The notes under the pieces: generated by a model
What the model was told of the DNA's origin: nothing
The model's input: the letters and a program-made list of their open reading frames with translations, nothing else
The model's database searches: none
Translations under genes and position numbers: made by a program
Shown here: positions 29,175 through 38,651 of the stretch, in pieces
How the letters are laid out: each line of letters begins with the position of its first letter
Numbering within the stretch: the stretch's first letter is position 1
Assembly: GCF_000259075.1 (NCBI RefSeq)
Contig: NZ_AJKI01000041.1
Coordinates: 1 to 64,000 of the forward strand
Source: Marinilabilia salmonicolor JCM 21150
GTDB lineage: Bacteria; Bacteroidota; Bacteroidia; Bacteroidales; Marinilabiliaceae
Reading direction: 5' to 3'
DNA length: 64,000 nucleotides

Positions 29175-31712
29175 TTATAATAGGCCATCCAGGAACTCTT
29201 TAAAATCTCGTTTAGCCACTTGCTTCCTGGTTATTCTGGAAACCTTTTCTCCATTGATAGCAATCACCTCGCTGATGTTGCGGTTTATTTTATCATTCAA
29301 ACCACCGGTTAATCTCCTTTTTAATATTGTATCAATTGGCCCCAGGTATTGGGATACATCCAAAACAAGGTGTGATACACCCTGCTTATTGGCTGAGCTC
29401 ATGGAGTTGACAACAAACTTTTCAAGGGTTACAGGCTTACCATCTTTTATTGGAGAGTAGGTTTTGAGGTCTCCTGTTTTGGACTTGTTTCCAATTCCAT
29501 ATTCCGGGTTTTTGTACCCCGGCTTATTGATATGGGGACGGATATAGATGTTTTTGCTAAGGTTCTCAGCCAGCTTAATGGCCGCATTTATGTTTTCGTC
29601 CATATCCCTTGTGTCTGCAAAATCGTTTACCAAAACCTTTTTATCTCCGGCATCAATAGACCTGTTGTAAGGAACAAACTCCTTTAATAACTCTGTGTTA
29701 TCCCGAACACCGGAGACGGCACCCGATGGTATTGACTTGAAATAACTATGGTTATCCCTGAACAGCTTCCCACTCAAATAAGGATTATTGGCCCACTGGT
29801 CTCCAATGCCGGTTAGGTCTCTGTCCGTTGTGGGAGGTTCGTTAGTTTGTTCGAGCCAACAGCGGCAACCCGGATCATAAGGCGGAATTACCTTCCACTC
29901 ATTTATTGGTTTAATCACCCCATCATTGGCCTCGTGCGAATCTCTAACATTCTCATCCTGCATGGTTCTGTTCTTTAAGTAGGGATAAATGTCGATATCG
30001 CTTAAATAGGACTCAAAGTTTTTGGCAGAGCTTGATGAGTTGGCCGCCCATTTACGTTCCACATCCAGCCATGTCTGATTGTGGAGGTTTACAGTCTTTT
30101 TTGCCTGTTCAACAAATTCATCCTTCGATAGCTTTTGTCCGGAGATATTATCCAGGCTATTCATTAGGTTGTAACTCTTAGCCCCGGAAAACTTGAAAAG
30201 GTTTTCCCTGAATTTACGGGTTAGATCACTATCATAATAGTCTTTTCCCCAGCCCGCGTTGGCATCTTTGTTCAAGGCGGCATAGTTCTTTAATACCAGA
30301 TCACGATCCAGATCAATCGGTTTAGTCTCCCCATTGTATATTTGGGTGGCCATTCTTTCAGTTGCTGAATCCCATGTGGCTGCACTAAGGTTGTATTGTG
30401 CCGCGGCAAAGGGTGCGAAGCCTGATTTAAAAGATGCGTTTACGTTGTTGCTACTCTTTTTTTTTTGAGGATCCGGTTCCTGACTTGCCATAATATTTTT
30501 GACTTTCAACACCGGAAGCCCTGTTATTTTGGCGATCTCCTCAACATCAAACTCGTAGTATTGTGAAAGGTCTTTAATTGCCTCCAGAATATCTTTGAGT
30601 GATAATGACTCCGATTCGTCAAATTCAAAATACAGGTTCTCAAGCGGTGCATAAACCGAGCTCAGTTTTACCAGGCGTGGTTTGATTTGCTCATTGAAGT
30701 AAAATTTGAAAATGAGTTTGTCCACCTGGTGCCTGAATTTGAGTAAACGTTCCTGTACTTCTGCAGAGCCTACAAAGCTCTTTTCGTCTGATATGCCGGA
30801 ACCACCAAGTATCCTTTTGGAAAGCTCACTGTTTGCAATATCGCTAATGAGAGACTTGAACGACTGATAAGCATCCACATTGTAATTGTTGGGCACCTCT
30901 ATTTTTTCATTACCCTGCAATACTGCAAAATGATTCATCTTAAAAGCCTCCAGCATTTCAAATAACTCATCTCTTCTCCCCGGATCCATTCTTTCGGTAA
31001 TGGCAAAGAGTGGCGGCACACCAAACTTTTCAATGTAACTCATCCACGAACCAAGGCCCAGCTTCTTAGCGAGAACAATCATTGCCAATTGGCTCAGCAT
31101 ACCAAGGCTCCAGTCACCCCCCACCTGGACATAATAATTTGAATAGAATCCTTCTTTATAGGATACCCCATTGTCATCATACTCCTCCTTAATAATAATG
31201 CCTTTCTGTGGCAGGAAGTTGGACTGAGGTATTTCGGTTACCTGTTTAAGCTCTCCCTTTTCATTCAGATCAAAAAGTTCAATGAGTTTGGTGCCTTCAA
31301 ACGTATGCAGACAAATAAGCTTAACGAGCTCAATGTACCATGGCCTGTCCAGAAGCTTGTGCGCCTCTTCGTCCTCGTTTCCGTCCTTGTCAACCAACTT
31401 AAACGGGGCGCATTGAATGGGTAGAATCCTGTTGTCAATACAGCTGCCAAGGTGAAGGTCAAGCATGAGGGACTGATAAAAACGCATAAGAAGTCCTCTC
31501 CTGGGATTTTCAGGATCTGTTGCAGACATTATAGCAACTGTCCAGTCCTCGATGTCCTTTTTTTGGTAGGTTATTGCCTGGCGTTTCCAGTTCGCTTTCT
31601 TCCCATCCGACCGGTTGTGATATTCATTATACAGGTTGTTGTTTTTTATCCGGCTCAATATTACCCTTTCAGCAGCGTTGGATATACGGTCTATAAGTTT
31701 TTGCTTAGCCAT
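29175..31712 (-). CDS. DUF935 portal protein fused to MuF head protein and a C-terminal nuclease-toxin-like domain
   Basis: 845 aa. Residues 1 to about 420 are a DUF935 (Mu gp29-like) portal: RGLLMRFYQSLMLDLHLGS, FGVPPLFAITERMDPGRR and GGSGISDEKSFVGSAEVQER. About 440-660 is a MuF-type minor head region with the diagnostic NRTMQDENVRDSHEANDG and PPYDPGCRCWLEQ (CRC near residue 615). About 715-845 is a separate domain with IYIRPHINKPGYKNPEYGIG and SKTGDLKTYSPI, resembling BECR-fold RNases of the CdiA-CT/PBECR type. Portal and MuF are usually separate genes. The C-terminal domain may be delivered with the virion. No obvious immunity gene is adjacent. Confidence 0.85.
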   Translation of the reverse strand: MAKQKLIDRISNAAERVILSRIKNNNLYNEYHNRSDGKKANWKRQAITYQKKDIEDWTVAIMSATDPENPRRGLLMRFYQSLMLDLHLGSCIDNRILPIQCAPFKLVDKDGNEDEEAHKLLDRPWYIELVKLICLHTFEGTKLIELFDLNEKGELKQVTEIPQSNFLPQKGIIIKEEYDDNGVSYKEGFYSNYYVQVGGDWSLGMLSQLAMIVLAKKLGLGSWMSYIEKFGVPPLFAITERMDPGRRDELFEMLEAFKMNHFAVLQGNEKIEVPNNYNVDAYQSFKSLISDIANSELSKRILGGSGISDEKSFVGSAEVQERLLKFRHQVDKLIFKFYFNEQIKPRLVKLSSVYAPLENLYFEFDESESLSLKDILEAIKDLSQYYEFDVEEIAKITGLPVLKVKNIMASQEPDPQKKKSSNNVNASFKSGFAPFAAAQYNLSAATWDSATERMATQIYNGETKPIDLDRDLVLKNYAALNKDANAGWGKDYYDSDLTRKFRENLFKFSGAKSYNLMNSLDNISGQKLSKDEFVEQAKKTVNLHNQTWLDVERKWAANSSSSAKNFESYLSDIDIYPYLKNRTMQDENVRDSHEANDGVIKPINEWKVIPPYDPGCRCWLEQTNEPPTTDRDLTGIGDQWANNPYLSGKLFRDNHSYFKSIPSGAVSGVRDNTELLKEFVPYNRSIDAGDKKVLVNDFADTRDMDENINAAIKLAENLSKNIYIRPHINKPGYKNPEYGIGNKSKTGDLKTYSPIKDGKPVTLEKFVVNSMSSANKQGVSHLVLDVSQYLGPIDTILKRRLTGGLNDKINRNISEVIAINGEKVSRITRKQVAKRDFKEFLDGLL

Positions 31713-31723
31713 TTAAGTAGTGT

Positions 31724-32170
31724 TTAAATGAAAAAATTATCGTTGGTGTTATTGCCATAAACAGGACTAACAGGACTACCATCATCGTTGGCGAGAAGCG
31801 GACAGTTTACAAGCTTCATGGCTCCGGACTGAATCTTTTCCAACTGCTTCAGAGCATCGCTGTATAATTGCATGTAATCTTCGGGCACCTTTCTTGCAGC
31901 ATTCCGGCGCACACTTCTGTAAACCACAATAGAGGCAATGATTTGCACAAGTATCCCGTTTCGGATTGGAGTTTCGGGAGCATCCGGGAATATCCTTGTA
32001 TAATCATATTTGCCCGATATATATGATACGACCAGATCTATTGCTTGATCCTCTATGTCGTTTAAGATGGTATTGTCATTCAGTGGTGCTTCCGGAGAGA
32101 GTGCCACTGTCTCGGTCATTAACCTTTCCTGTATTACAGATATCAGGTCATCTTTATTAATGTACTTCAT
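31724..32170 (-). CDS. DUF1320 / Mu gp36-like head completion protein
   Basis: 148 aa acting at the head-tail interface in related phages. MKYINKDDLISVIQERLM, then DQAIDLVVSYISGKYDYTRI, matches the DUF1320 pattern (helix pair followed by a YI-RY-type motif). RNGILVQIIASIVVYRSVRR is the conserved later helix. It overlaps the large terminase stop by 4 bp (ATGA), and the portal fusion starts 11 bp downstream, so it belongs to the leftward packaging operon. Confidence 0.85.
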   Translation of the reverse strand: MKYINKDDLISVIQERLMTETVALSPEAPLNDNTILNDIEDQAIDLVVSYISGKYDYTRIFPDAPETPIRNGILVQIIASIVVYRSVRRNAARKVPEDYMQLYSDALKQLEKIQSGAMKLVNCPLLANDDGSPVSPVYGNNTNDNFFI

Positions 32171-33702
32171 GGCAAGTTGTATTTAGATTTCATTTTACCG
32201 GTGCGATATGATTTGCCTTTAGCCTGACCTCTCGGAGTAGAATAGAGCTCAAGTTTTGAGATAGCCTGTTGGTCTGCATCGGGTGCATCATCATGCTCGT
32301 TACTACCCTCCTCGACTGAACAAAGCTGCATAACTCCTACCTGTGTATCCGAGTGGCTTTTCAGTGCCTCGTTGTAATAGATCCTGCCGTTTTGGTAGTA
32401 AGGCTGCATGGTAATCATGCGCATAAGCTTGTTAACTTTTGGCACCTGTATTTTTACCAGGTTAAGAGTATCGTAGTATTGTTCCTCAACCTCGTTAATG
32501 GCACGTTGTACCTCACCGTTCCAGAACTGCGATTCATATTGGAAAATGACATTGGTTCCCTTGGGTAATCTTCCTTTAAACTGACACATCCATTCAACGG
32601 CCTGTTTCATTTTTGACTGCTTAACGTAGCAGTCTATCAACCAAAAATCATTTCCATGTAGTCCCCAGGCGCGGCATGCGTTATAGTCACTTTTCTCATT
32701 GTCGGTATAAGCAATATCCCAGTGAACGATAACCATTTTAAAGTCCAGGAGCGATGGAAGCTTAGCCCATTGAATTTGGTCTTCGCTAAACACACTACCT
32801 TCTATTTTTGACTCATGGAGGTACTCCGCATAAGCAGCCGGGATACCCATGTCAACTTCCTGCTGCTTGTAATACTCTGATGAGTACATAGCAGGCCACG
32901 CAGGTTGATAGGTTACTTTGTTGTAGGCTTTAATCTGACGAACAACCCATGAGGGGTGACGTTCCTGCAGTATGGTTTGGGTCATTACCCTGGCAAAACG
33001 GTTGTTGGCATAAACAACCCTCCGAATGGGCCCGGTCATTGTAGGAACTACATCCCGCTCAATAATGCCGGCTTGTTTTCTCATTCTTTTTGGACTTGCA
33101 ATGGTGTCCGGTGTCTCAAGGTCATCTATACTCCAATAGGTAGGCCGTCTGTTTTTAACACGAACACCTCTAACCTTTTTCCGGATACCAAACGATTTGC
33201 CAATAAAGCGCTGGTCTATGGTGCTGAAGTTTCCGTACTCCCAGTCACCGTCTCTTTTTTGAACGCCAAAGTCATGGATTAAAAGAGGGTTTCCTTCTAA
33301 TTCTGCCTGGACATCCGCGATAAGTTCCTGGGCCCGTTCGAGACTGTCGGACATTTGACAAAAGAACATATAGTCCTCTCTCATCCAAAGCCACAGTGGA
33401 ATTATGACATTCGCCCAAACAGATTTTGCCGCCCCTCTGAACCACTCCAGGAATATTTTAATTAGCACATCGTCCGCTATTTCATTGGCTGCATCCTCCT
33501 GAAACTTTGCACATTCGGCAGTAGCATAATGAGGCAGATATGTCATAACCATGTAAACCACATCCTCCTTTGATCTGCGTATGCGATCTTCCTGTTCCTT
33601 TTTTGTTTCAAAAGGATTAACATCATTAGCCTTCCGTACTATCTCAAGTTTTTTGAGATATAGTTCCGCCTTTTCCTTATCTGTTTTGCGTTGTGTAGCC
33701 AT
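32167..33702 (-). CDS. Terminase large subunit (Mu gp28-like)
   Basis: DNA-packaging motor and headful nuclease, 511 aa. The ATPase part has a deviant Walker A (EWFRGAAKS, about residues 86-94) and a Walker B-like RRPTYWSIDDLE (about 186-196). The nuclease part has MVIVHWDIAYTDNEKSDYNA (Asp about 329) and a C-terminal EHDDAPDADQQAI. The length fits TerL. Its start overlaps the stop of the small subunit (TAATG), which is typical of coupled terminase genes. Confidence 0.93.
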   Translation of the reverse strand: MATQRKTDKEKAELYLKKLEIVRKANDVNPFETKKEQEDRIRRSKEDVVYMVMTYLPHYATAECAKFQEDAANEIADDVLIKIFLEWFRGAAKSVWANVIIPLWLWMREDYMFFCQMSDSLERAQELIADVQAELEGNPLLIHDFGVQKRDGDWEYGNFSTIDQRFIGKSFGIRKKVRGVRVKNRRPTYWSIDDLETPDTIASPKRMRKQAGIIERDVVPTMTGPIRRVVYANNRFARVMTQTILQERHPSWVVRQIKAYNKVTYQPAWPAMYSSEYYKQQEVDMGIPAAYAEYLHESKIEGSVFSEDQIQWAKLPSLLDFKMVIVHWDIAYTDNEKSDYNACRAWGLHGNDFWLIDCYVKQSKMKQAVEWMCQFKGRLPKGTNVIFQYESQFWNGEVQRAINEVEEQYYDTLNLVKIQVPKVNKLMRMITMQPYYQNGRIYYNEALKSHSDTQVGVMQLCSVEEGSNEHDDAPDADQQAISKLELYSTPRGQAKGKSYRTGKMKSKYNLP

Positions 33703-34253
33703 TAACCTAACTCGTTTGTCTTTTTGCGAATCTGAATGGTTTGAAAGTCGATGGTTTTGCCCCAGAGGTCTTCATCATAATTGCGCAGGCTGGTAAAGAT
33801 GTCGTCAAACACATCGATGTAAACACCCAATGTGATGCGGTTTTCCTTTTCCAGGTTAAGCAGCGTTTTGTTGTGCTTACTCATTTCATCGGATAAGGCC
33901 CGGGCCTCCTTTCGAAGTTTTAGCTCTTCATCCTTGTCTCCGGTTTTTTCCGCATCCCGGATCTCCATTTCAATTTTGAGCCGTTGTTCACTCATCAGGC
34001 GAAGGATCTGTTTAGTGTTGGCCGTATCTGTGGAGTGGCATTGCTGTCTGGATGTTCTTTCCTCTCTCCACTTCCCATCCTTCGACCACTTGGAAATAGT
34101 TTGTTCGGTAAGGTCAAGCATACGCGCTACCTCCTTTTGGTCAAGGCCATGCACTACAATGTACTCGTAAGCTGTATGCCTCAACTTCTCATACTCCTTG
34201 CGGGGCAGTTGTTTCTTTCGTTTGGGGGCTTTTGAGTTTGTCTTTTTAGCCAT
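33702..34253 (-). CDS. Terminase small subunit, HTH DNA-binding
   Basis: 183 aa. An N-terminal helix-turn-helix (LDQKEVARMLDLTEQTISKW, about residues 36-55) would recognise the packaging site; a long charged coiled coil (ILRLMSEQRLKIEMEIRDAE) mediates oligomerisation. The Lys-rich N-terminus follows the start at 34253. It is the first gene of the leftward late operon and shares the 221-bp divergent region with the protease operon. Confidence 0.87.
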   Translation of the reverse strand: MAKKTNSKAPKRKKQLPRKEYEKLRHTAYEYIVVHGLDQKEVARMLDLTEQTISKWSKDGKWREERTSRQQCHSTDTANTKQILRLMSEQRLKIEMEIRDAEKTGDKDEELKLRKEARALSDEMSKHNKTLLNLEKENRITLGVYIDVFDDIFTSLRNYDEDLWGKTIDFQTIQIRKKTNELG

Positions 34254-34474
34254 TACAAGTCTTTTATTTGCAAAGGTGACTGGATTTGTCCGGTTTGGGA
34301 AATGAGCGTTTTTTCTACTCTAATATTCTCCTGTAAAAGAGAAAAAAAATAAGTACTACCCGAGAATTTTACACCCCATTAAATACTGATTTGTAAGGCT
34401 TTGAAAAACCATGAACCTTTGTTACCTCAATGGAACGAATCCGGCCTGACGGATAACCTTAAAACAACAGGTTT
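34254..34474. promoter_or_regulatory. Divergent late control region
   Basis: 221 bp separate the leftward packaging operon from the rightward capsid/tail operon, so both late promoters should lie here. I found no clear TAnnTTTG pair on either strand, which suggests a phage-encoded activator. A small inverted repeat (TCCGGCCTGACGGA, about 34439-34452) sits about 22 bp before the protease start. Confidence 0.55.
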
Positions 34475-35587
34475 ATGAGCAAACCAAAGCTTCAGATTAA
34501 TGTATTTGCCGAGGATACCACTGCAAGGGTGGACATCATTGGTGAAATTTCCGAATGGAATAACAACAACGCTACCGACTTCCGGGCCAAATGCCAGGAA
34601 CTTAAAGACGCTGGTGCCACAAAGTGCCATGTTTATTTGATGACGGTGGGTGGTGATTGTATCCAGGCGAATGAAATAGTGAATATTCTTCATGAAGTTT
34701 TCGGAGAATACACCGGAGACGGTGGTGCTATTGTGGCCAGTGCCGGCACCTACATCGCAGCATGTGCCACTGTTTTTGAACAGGTAAGAAACGGTCAGTT
34801 TATGATCCACAAGCCTATGGGCGGAACCTTCGGCAACGAAACCGAAATTGAAAACTACCTGGCACTGGTCAAAAACATGACCTCTACCTATTATGATGCT
34901 TACGCCGCCAAACTGAAAAAGCCGGAATCAGAATTCAAAGACAAATGGAATGGCGGAGATTTCTGGATGACGGCCCAGCAAGCTGTTGAGTGGGGTTTTG
35001 TGACCAAGGTAAAAGATTCTGTAAAAATTGACACCGACACGGCGGCGGTAATTAAGGAGAGTGGCTCTCCCATTGCCATTGCTAATACCGATATTATTCA
35101 CAATAACAATCTGGAAATGGATGTAAAAGCTATTGCAACAACGCTTGGGATGCCTGAAAAGTCAACCGAGCAGGAAGTTAACGCCCGTATCGCAGACAAT
35201 GCGAAAAAGGCTGCAGACTATGACGCTCTCAAAGCAGAGACAGAGCGCAAGGAAAAGGAACAGCGCGAAGCCGATATCAAGGCAACCCTTGACAAGGCCG
35301 AAAAGGAAAAGCGCATTAAAGCAGATGCCAGAAGCAAGTGGCAGGCCATGTTCGATAAGGACTACGACGGCACCAAGGCCCTGCTTGATGACATTCAACC
35401 CGTTGAAAAACCACTGTCCTCAGAGATTAAGACCTCTGCCGATGGTAAAACGGCAACTTACAACGGTAAGAACTTCGAGCAATTGCAGGATGAGGATCCT
35501 GAGTTGCTGGCGCAATTAGAGGATGAGAATCCCACAGCATTCGATGCATTGTTTGCTGACTGGAAAAAACGCAACAAAATCAAATAA
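34475..35587 (+). CDS. Head maturation protease (ClpP-like S14) with C-terminal scaffold region
   Basis: 370 aa. The N-terminal ClpP-like domain has GDGGAIVASAGTYIAA with catalytic Ser89 and GQFMIHKPMGG with His112. It cleaves scaffold and capsid during assembly. From about residue 235 the chain becomes a charged coiled coil (ADYDALKAETERKEKEQREA) and ends with LLAQLEDENPTAFDALFADW, resembling a fused scaffold as in Mu gpI/Z. It opens the rightward late operon; the major capsid gene follows 12 bp later. Confidence 0.92.
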   Translation: MSKPKLQINVFAEDTTARVDIIGEISEWNNNNATDFRAKCQELKDAGATKCHVYLMTVGGDCIQANEIVNILHEVFGEYTGDGGAIVASAGTYIAACATVFEQVRNGQFMIHKPMGGTFGNETEIENYLALVKNMTSTYYDAYAAKLKKPESEFKDKWNGGDFWMTAQQAVEWGFVTKVKDSVKIDTDTAAVIKESGSPIAIANTDIIHNNNLEMDVKAIATTLGMPEKSTEQEVNARIADNAKKAADYDALKAETERKEKEQREADIKATLDKAEKEKRIKADARSKWQAMFDKDYDGTKALLDDIQPVEKPLSSEIKTSADGKTATYNGKNFEQLQDEDPELLAQLEDENPTAFDALFADWKKRNKIK

Positions 35588-35599
35588 GGAGGATAACTG

Positions 35600-36529
35600 A
35601 TGGCAGTATTAGTAGATGGCAACTGGCTGAATCAATATGTGGCCCCGCAGCTTTTGGCCGAGTTCAAAAATGACAAAGATGATTTCATTGGTGTGCTGAA
35701 AGGGGCCCCAAGGCAAGCGATTACCGCTGATGGTATCCGCTTTAACAAGCTCATCAACAACGTTGGTTTCATCGTTGACAATTCGGCTGAGTTTACCGCC
35801 AAGAAAATGGATGGTAAAAAGGCCTTTGTTGAGTGGGAAAAGTACGACACTGAACCTACTTCTGTAGATGATGCAGAAATCAGGTCGTTGAACTATGACA
35901 AGCGTTCTGCTGTGCGTGTGAAGCATACAGAAGCTTTCAAAAGAGGTATTCGTGACCACGTGATGTGGAAACTGGCCCCCGATGATGATACCAATGAAGA
36001 CATGCCGGTAATGAGAACTACCGGGCCTGATGATGGAACCGGAAGAAAGCGGTTGACTTTTGTTGACCTGGTTAAATATCTCGAAAAGATTGAGGTTCTC
36101 AACCTGGGAAATCCTGAAGAGAACTACATGGTTCTTTGTCCGGAGCACAGAACCGACCTGATTATTGACCGTGACAGTGCCAGTTATTTCTCAAACAAGA
36201 ACATCTTTTTCGATCCGAAGACCGGAGAGGTTCAGTCTGTGATGGGATTTAAGTTCTTTAGGAACAATGCGGTTCTGGCTTACGACAACTTAGGAGCCAA
36301 ACTGGCAAAAGGTGCTGCTCTTACCTCTACCGATCGCCGGGCATCTTTGTTTTTCCATGCGGCCAATACAGTTTATCATCTTGACAGTGTTAAGATTCTG
36401 TACAAGCCGGAAACCACTGATACCAAATCGGCAGATCCTACCTCTGAGTTTAGAACTCAGACTTACGGGTTGGTGGATCGGATTCAGGAAATTGGAGTCG
36501 GTGCCATTGTCAGCGGCATTGTTGTGTAA
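35600..36529 (+). CDS. Major capsid protein
   Basis: 309 aa directly downstream of the protease/scaffold gene and preceded by AAGGAGG, one of the few strong Shine-Dalgarno sequences in the window, fitting very high expression. MAVLVDGNWLNQYVAPQLLA begins an HK97-fold-like N-arm; KSADPTSEFRTQTYGLVDRI and the hydrophobic terminus (VGAIVSGIVV) complete it. The family assignment is by position, size and general fold pattern. Confidence 0.82.
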   Translation: MAVLVDGNWLNQYVAPQLLAEFKNDKDDFIGVLKGAPRQAITADGIRFNKLINNVGFIVDNSAEFTAKKMDGKKAFVEWEKYDTEPTSVDDAEIRSLNYDKRSAVRVKHTEAFKRGIRDHVMWKLAPDDDTNEDMPVMRTTGPDDGTGRKRLTFVDLVKYLEKIEVLNLGNPEENYMVLCPEHRTDLIIDRDSASYFSNKNIFFDPKTGEVQSVMGFKFFRNNAVLAYDNLGAKLAKGAALTSTDRRASLFFHAANTVYHLDSVKILYKPETTDTKSADPTSEFRTQTYGLVDRIQEIGVGAIVSGIVV

Positions 36530-36577
36530 GTTTCATTTACCGGCTGGTGGAACCCGGCCGATTTAATTCGTTAAACC

Positions 36578-36952
36578 ATGAAGGTACTTAATAAACAAGA
36601 AATCAAAGCCGTGGCAGCCGATGTATTCAAGCGATACAAAAAGGCCCAAAAGGTGGCTGTTACCACCGACGGCATGGCATTTATTACCGATGAAGGTGAT
36701 AACGCCGTAAAGAACCACGCTATCAAAAACCGCTATAAAAAGGAGTTGAAGATCCACTCCTTTACGCGCGATGATTTTGACAGCGCCAAATCTCCAAAGG
36801 TGGAGACTGCAGAAAACCTTATTGCTGCCATTAATGAAGCAGAAACAGCAACCACTGTTGAGCATATTCTGGCAGCCGAGGAACAGGGCAAAAAGCGCAA
36901 GTCTGTGCTTGAAGCAGCCGAAGCCCGGATTAAAGAACTTAAAACCGATTAA
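36578..36952 (+). CDS. Small head/neck-region protein, unknown
   Basis: 124 aa, 48 bp after the capsid gene. A basic N-terminal half (EIKAVAADVFKRYKKAQKVA, with TTDGMAFITDEGD) is followed by an acidic helical C-terminus (AAEEQGKKRKSVLEAAEARI). I do not recognise a named family. Its place between capsid and sheath suggests a role in head closure or tail joining. Confidence 0.6.
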   Translation: MKVLNKQEIKAVAADVFKRYKKAQKVAVTTDGMAFITDEGDNAVKNHAIKNRYKKELKIHSFTRDDFDSAKSPKVETAENLIAAINEAETATTVEHILAAEEQGKKRKSVLEAAEARIKELKTD

Positions 36953-36954
36953 GC

Positions 36955-38178
36955 ATGAGCTTTGCAGGTGCGAATATTAATAAGTTAAACGGCGGTCTGA
37001 ACCGACAGGTGAGTTCTGACCGTGTGATAGCTCTTATTTGTGGCATGACTCTTCCGGGAGGCATGTCATTTAATAAGGCTTACGAACTACTGGACATTAC
37101 CACGGCGGAGGATTTAGGGATTACCGAGTCCTCGGATGACACCAATGATGAGTTGGTTCATTTTCATTTGTCGGAAATGTTCAGACTCTCTCCAGGTACA
37201 ACCTTCCATCTGATTCCTGTGGATGCAACTCAAACCGTTGCTGCACTGGTGGCAAGTGAGGAACTAAAAACAGCCATTCGGTCTGTTGATGGTGTCAATG
37301 TACTGGGCTTTGCCGGACTGGATACAACCGTTACCACTGCTGATGCTGATGCGCTGAGCTTCCAGAGCCTTGTTTCAGCATTTGAACAGGAACATCTTTT
37401 GATTGACGGCATTTTTGTGGAAGGCGTGGGAGACGCGTTGGGCATTGAGGTTACAGCCTACTCCGATCTGCGAGAACTGAGTGCACCAAACGTGACTTAC
37501 GTGATTGCCCAGGAACCAGCGCAGGCAGCTTTGAAAGCGTCTTATGCTGTAAGGGCCGCCGTTGGAACCGCACTTGGTTCTGTGGGTGTGAGAAAGGTGC
37601 ATGAGGATATTGGAAGCGTTGACATAGAGGACAAACCCCGTGATCGGCGTGGAGAGGAAAACTACTCTCTTACCGATGAGCTGCTGGGCCGATGGTTGAG
37701 TGCCGCTCTTTGTGACGGCAAAACATTCAAGAGTCTTACACCGGCTCAACAATCCAGCCTTACAGCAAAAGGCTATATGTATGTAGGCTCGTTTGCCGAT
37801 TACAGCGGATTTTACTGGAACGGTTGTCCGACTGCCGTGAGCAAAGAAAGCGACTACGCCTATTTCAATCTCAACTGCATTTGGAATAAAGCTGCACGGA
37901 TTATCCGGCGCACCCTCATTCCAAAGGTTCGCTCAAAAGTGCCAACCGATCCGGCTACCGGGTATATCAAAAGCACCTGGATCAGTGGTTGCGAATCTGA
38001 TGTGTTGAGTGCACTCGACTCAATGCAGGCCGCCGGCAATATTGATGGAAAGGACATCTATATTAACCCGGCACAGGCACCATCGGAAGATACACCACTA
38101 AGCGTAAAAGGTCAGCTCGTTGTGGGTAAAACCGTGCATGAATTTGATGTTGACCTGGGTTTAACCGATAAACTGTAA
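36955..38178 (+). CDS. DUF2586 contractile tail sheath protein
   Basis: 407 aa. The sequence MSFAGANINKLNGGLNRQVS and VIALICGMTLPGGMSFNKAY are typical of the Bacteroidota DUF2586 family, which occupies the sheath position; RRGEENYSLTDELLGRWLSA and AARIIRRTLIPKVRSKV are further conserved parts. The C-terminal domain (VKGQLVVGKTVHEFDVDLGL) resembles the sheath handshake region. It is followed 3 bp later by the tube gene. The phage is therefore a myovirus-type Mu relative. Confidence 0.87.
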   Translation: MSFAGANINKLNGGLNRQVSSDRVIALICGMTLPGGMSFNKAYELLDITTAEDLGITESSDDTNDELVHFHLSEMFRLSPGTTFHLIPVDATQTVAALVASEELKTAIRSVDGVNVLGFAGLDTTVTTADADALSFQSLVSAFEQEHLLIDGIFVEGVGDALGIEVTAYSDLRELSAPNVTYVIAQEPAQAALKASYAVRAAVGTALGSVGVRKVHEDIGSVDIEDKPRDRRGEENYSLTDELLGRWLSAALCDGKTFKSLTPAQQSSLTAKGYMYVGSFADYSGFYWNGCPTAVSKESDYAYFNLNCIWNKAARIIRRTLIPKVRSKVPTDPATGYIKSTWISGCESDVLSALDSMQAAGNIDGKDIYINPAQAPSEDTPLSVKGQLVVGKTVHEFDVDLGLTDKL

Positions 38179-38181
38179 AAG

Positions 38182-38619
38182 ATGGCAACTGCAAGTACAC
38201 TAATTAATAAGTTCGGCAAACTGGCCGGATGGAACTCAATCACCATTAACATGCTTGGGCGTGATGTGGAAGGCATCACCGAACTTGAGTATGATGATAA
38301 TGTGGAGATGGAAAACGCTTACGGGGCCGGGAAATTCCCTGTTGGTTATGGTGAGGGTAATTACTCTGCCAAAGCGGCCATCACTCTTTACCTGGAAGAG
38401 GTAAATGCTATTCAGCGTTCACTCCCTCCAGGGAAAAGACTCTCCGACATTGCTCCTTTTGATATCGTTGTGGAATACGAATACAACGACATCAAGATTA
38501 AAGACCGCATTCACAATTGTAAGCTTCCCGGACGCGGCGTGGCTGTTAAGCAAAACGACAAGACCATTGCTTACAAGTTTGAGATGCTGATCAGCCATAT
38601 CGGCTGGAATGTTTTGTAA
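38182..38619 (+). CDS. Tail tube protein
   Basis: 145 aa, immediately after the sheath. The beta-rich sequence (ITINMLGRDVEGITELEYDD, GNYSAKAAITLYLEEVNAIQ) fits a tube protomer and is of normal size. DIVVEYEYNDIKIKDRIHNC and KFEMLISHIGWNVL form the later strands. The next gene starts after a leader containing the dispersed TTTAA repeat (38625-38641). Confidence 0.8.
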   Translation: MATASTLINKFGKLAGWNSITINMLGRDVEGITELEYDDNVEMENAYGAGKFPVGYGEGNYSAKAAITLYLEEVNAIQRSLPPGKRLSDIAPFDIVVEYEYNDIKIKDRIHNCKLPGRGVAVKQNDKTIAYKFEMLISHIGWNVL

Positions 38620-38651
38620 TCCTGTTTAAGCACCATTTAAATACTTGAAAA

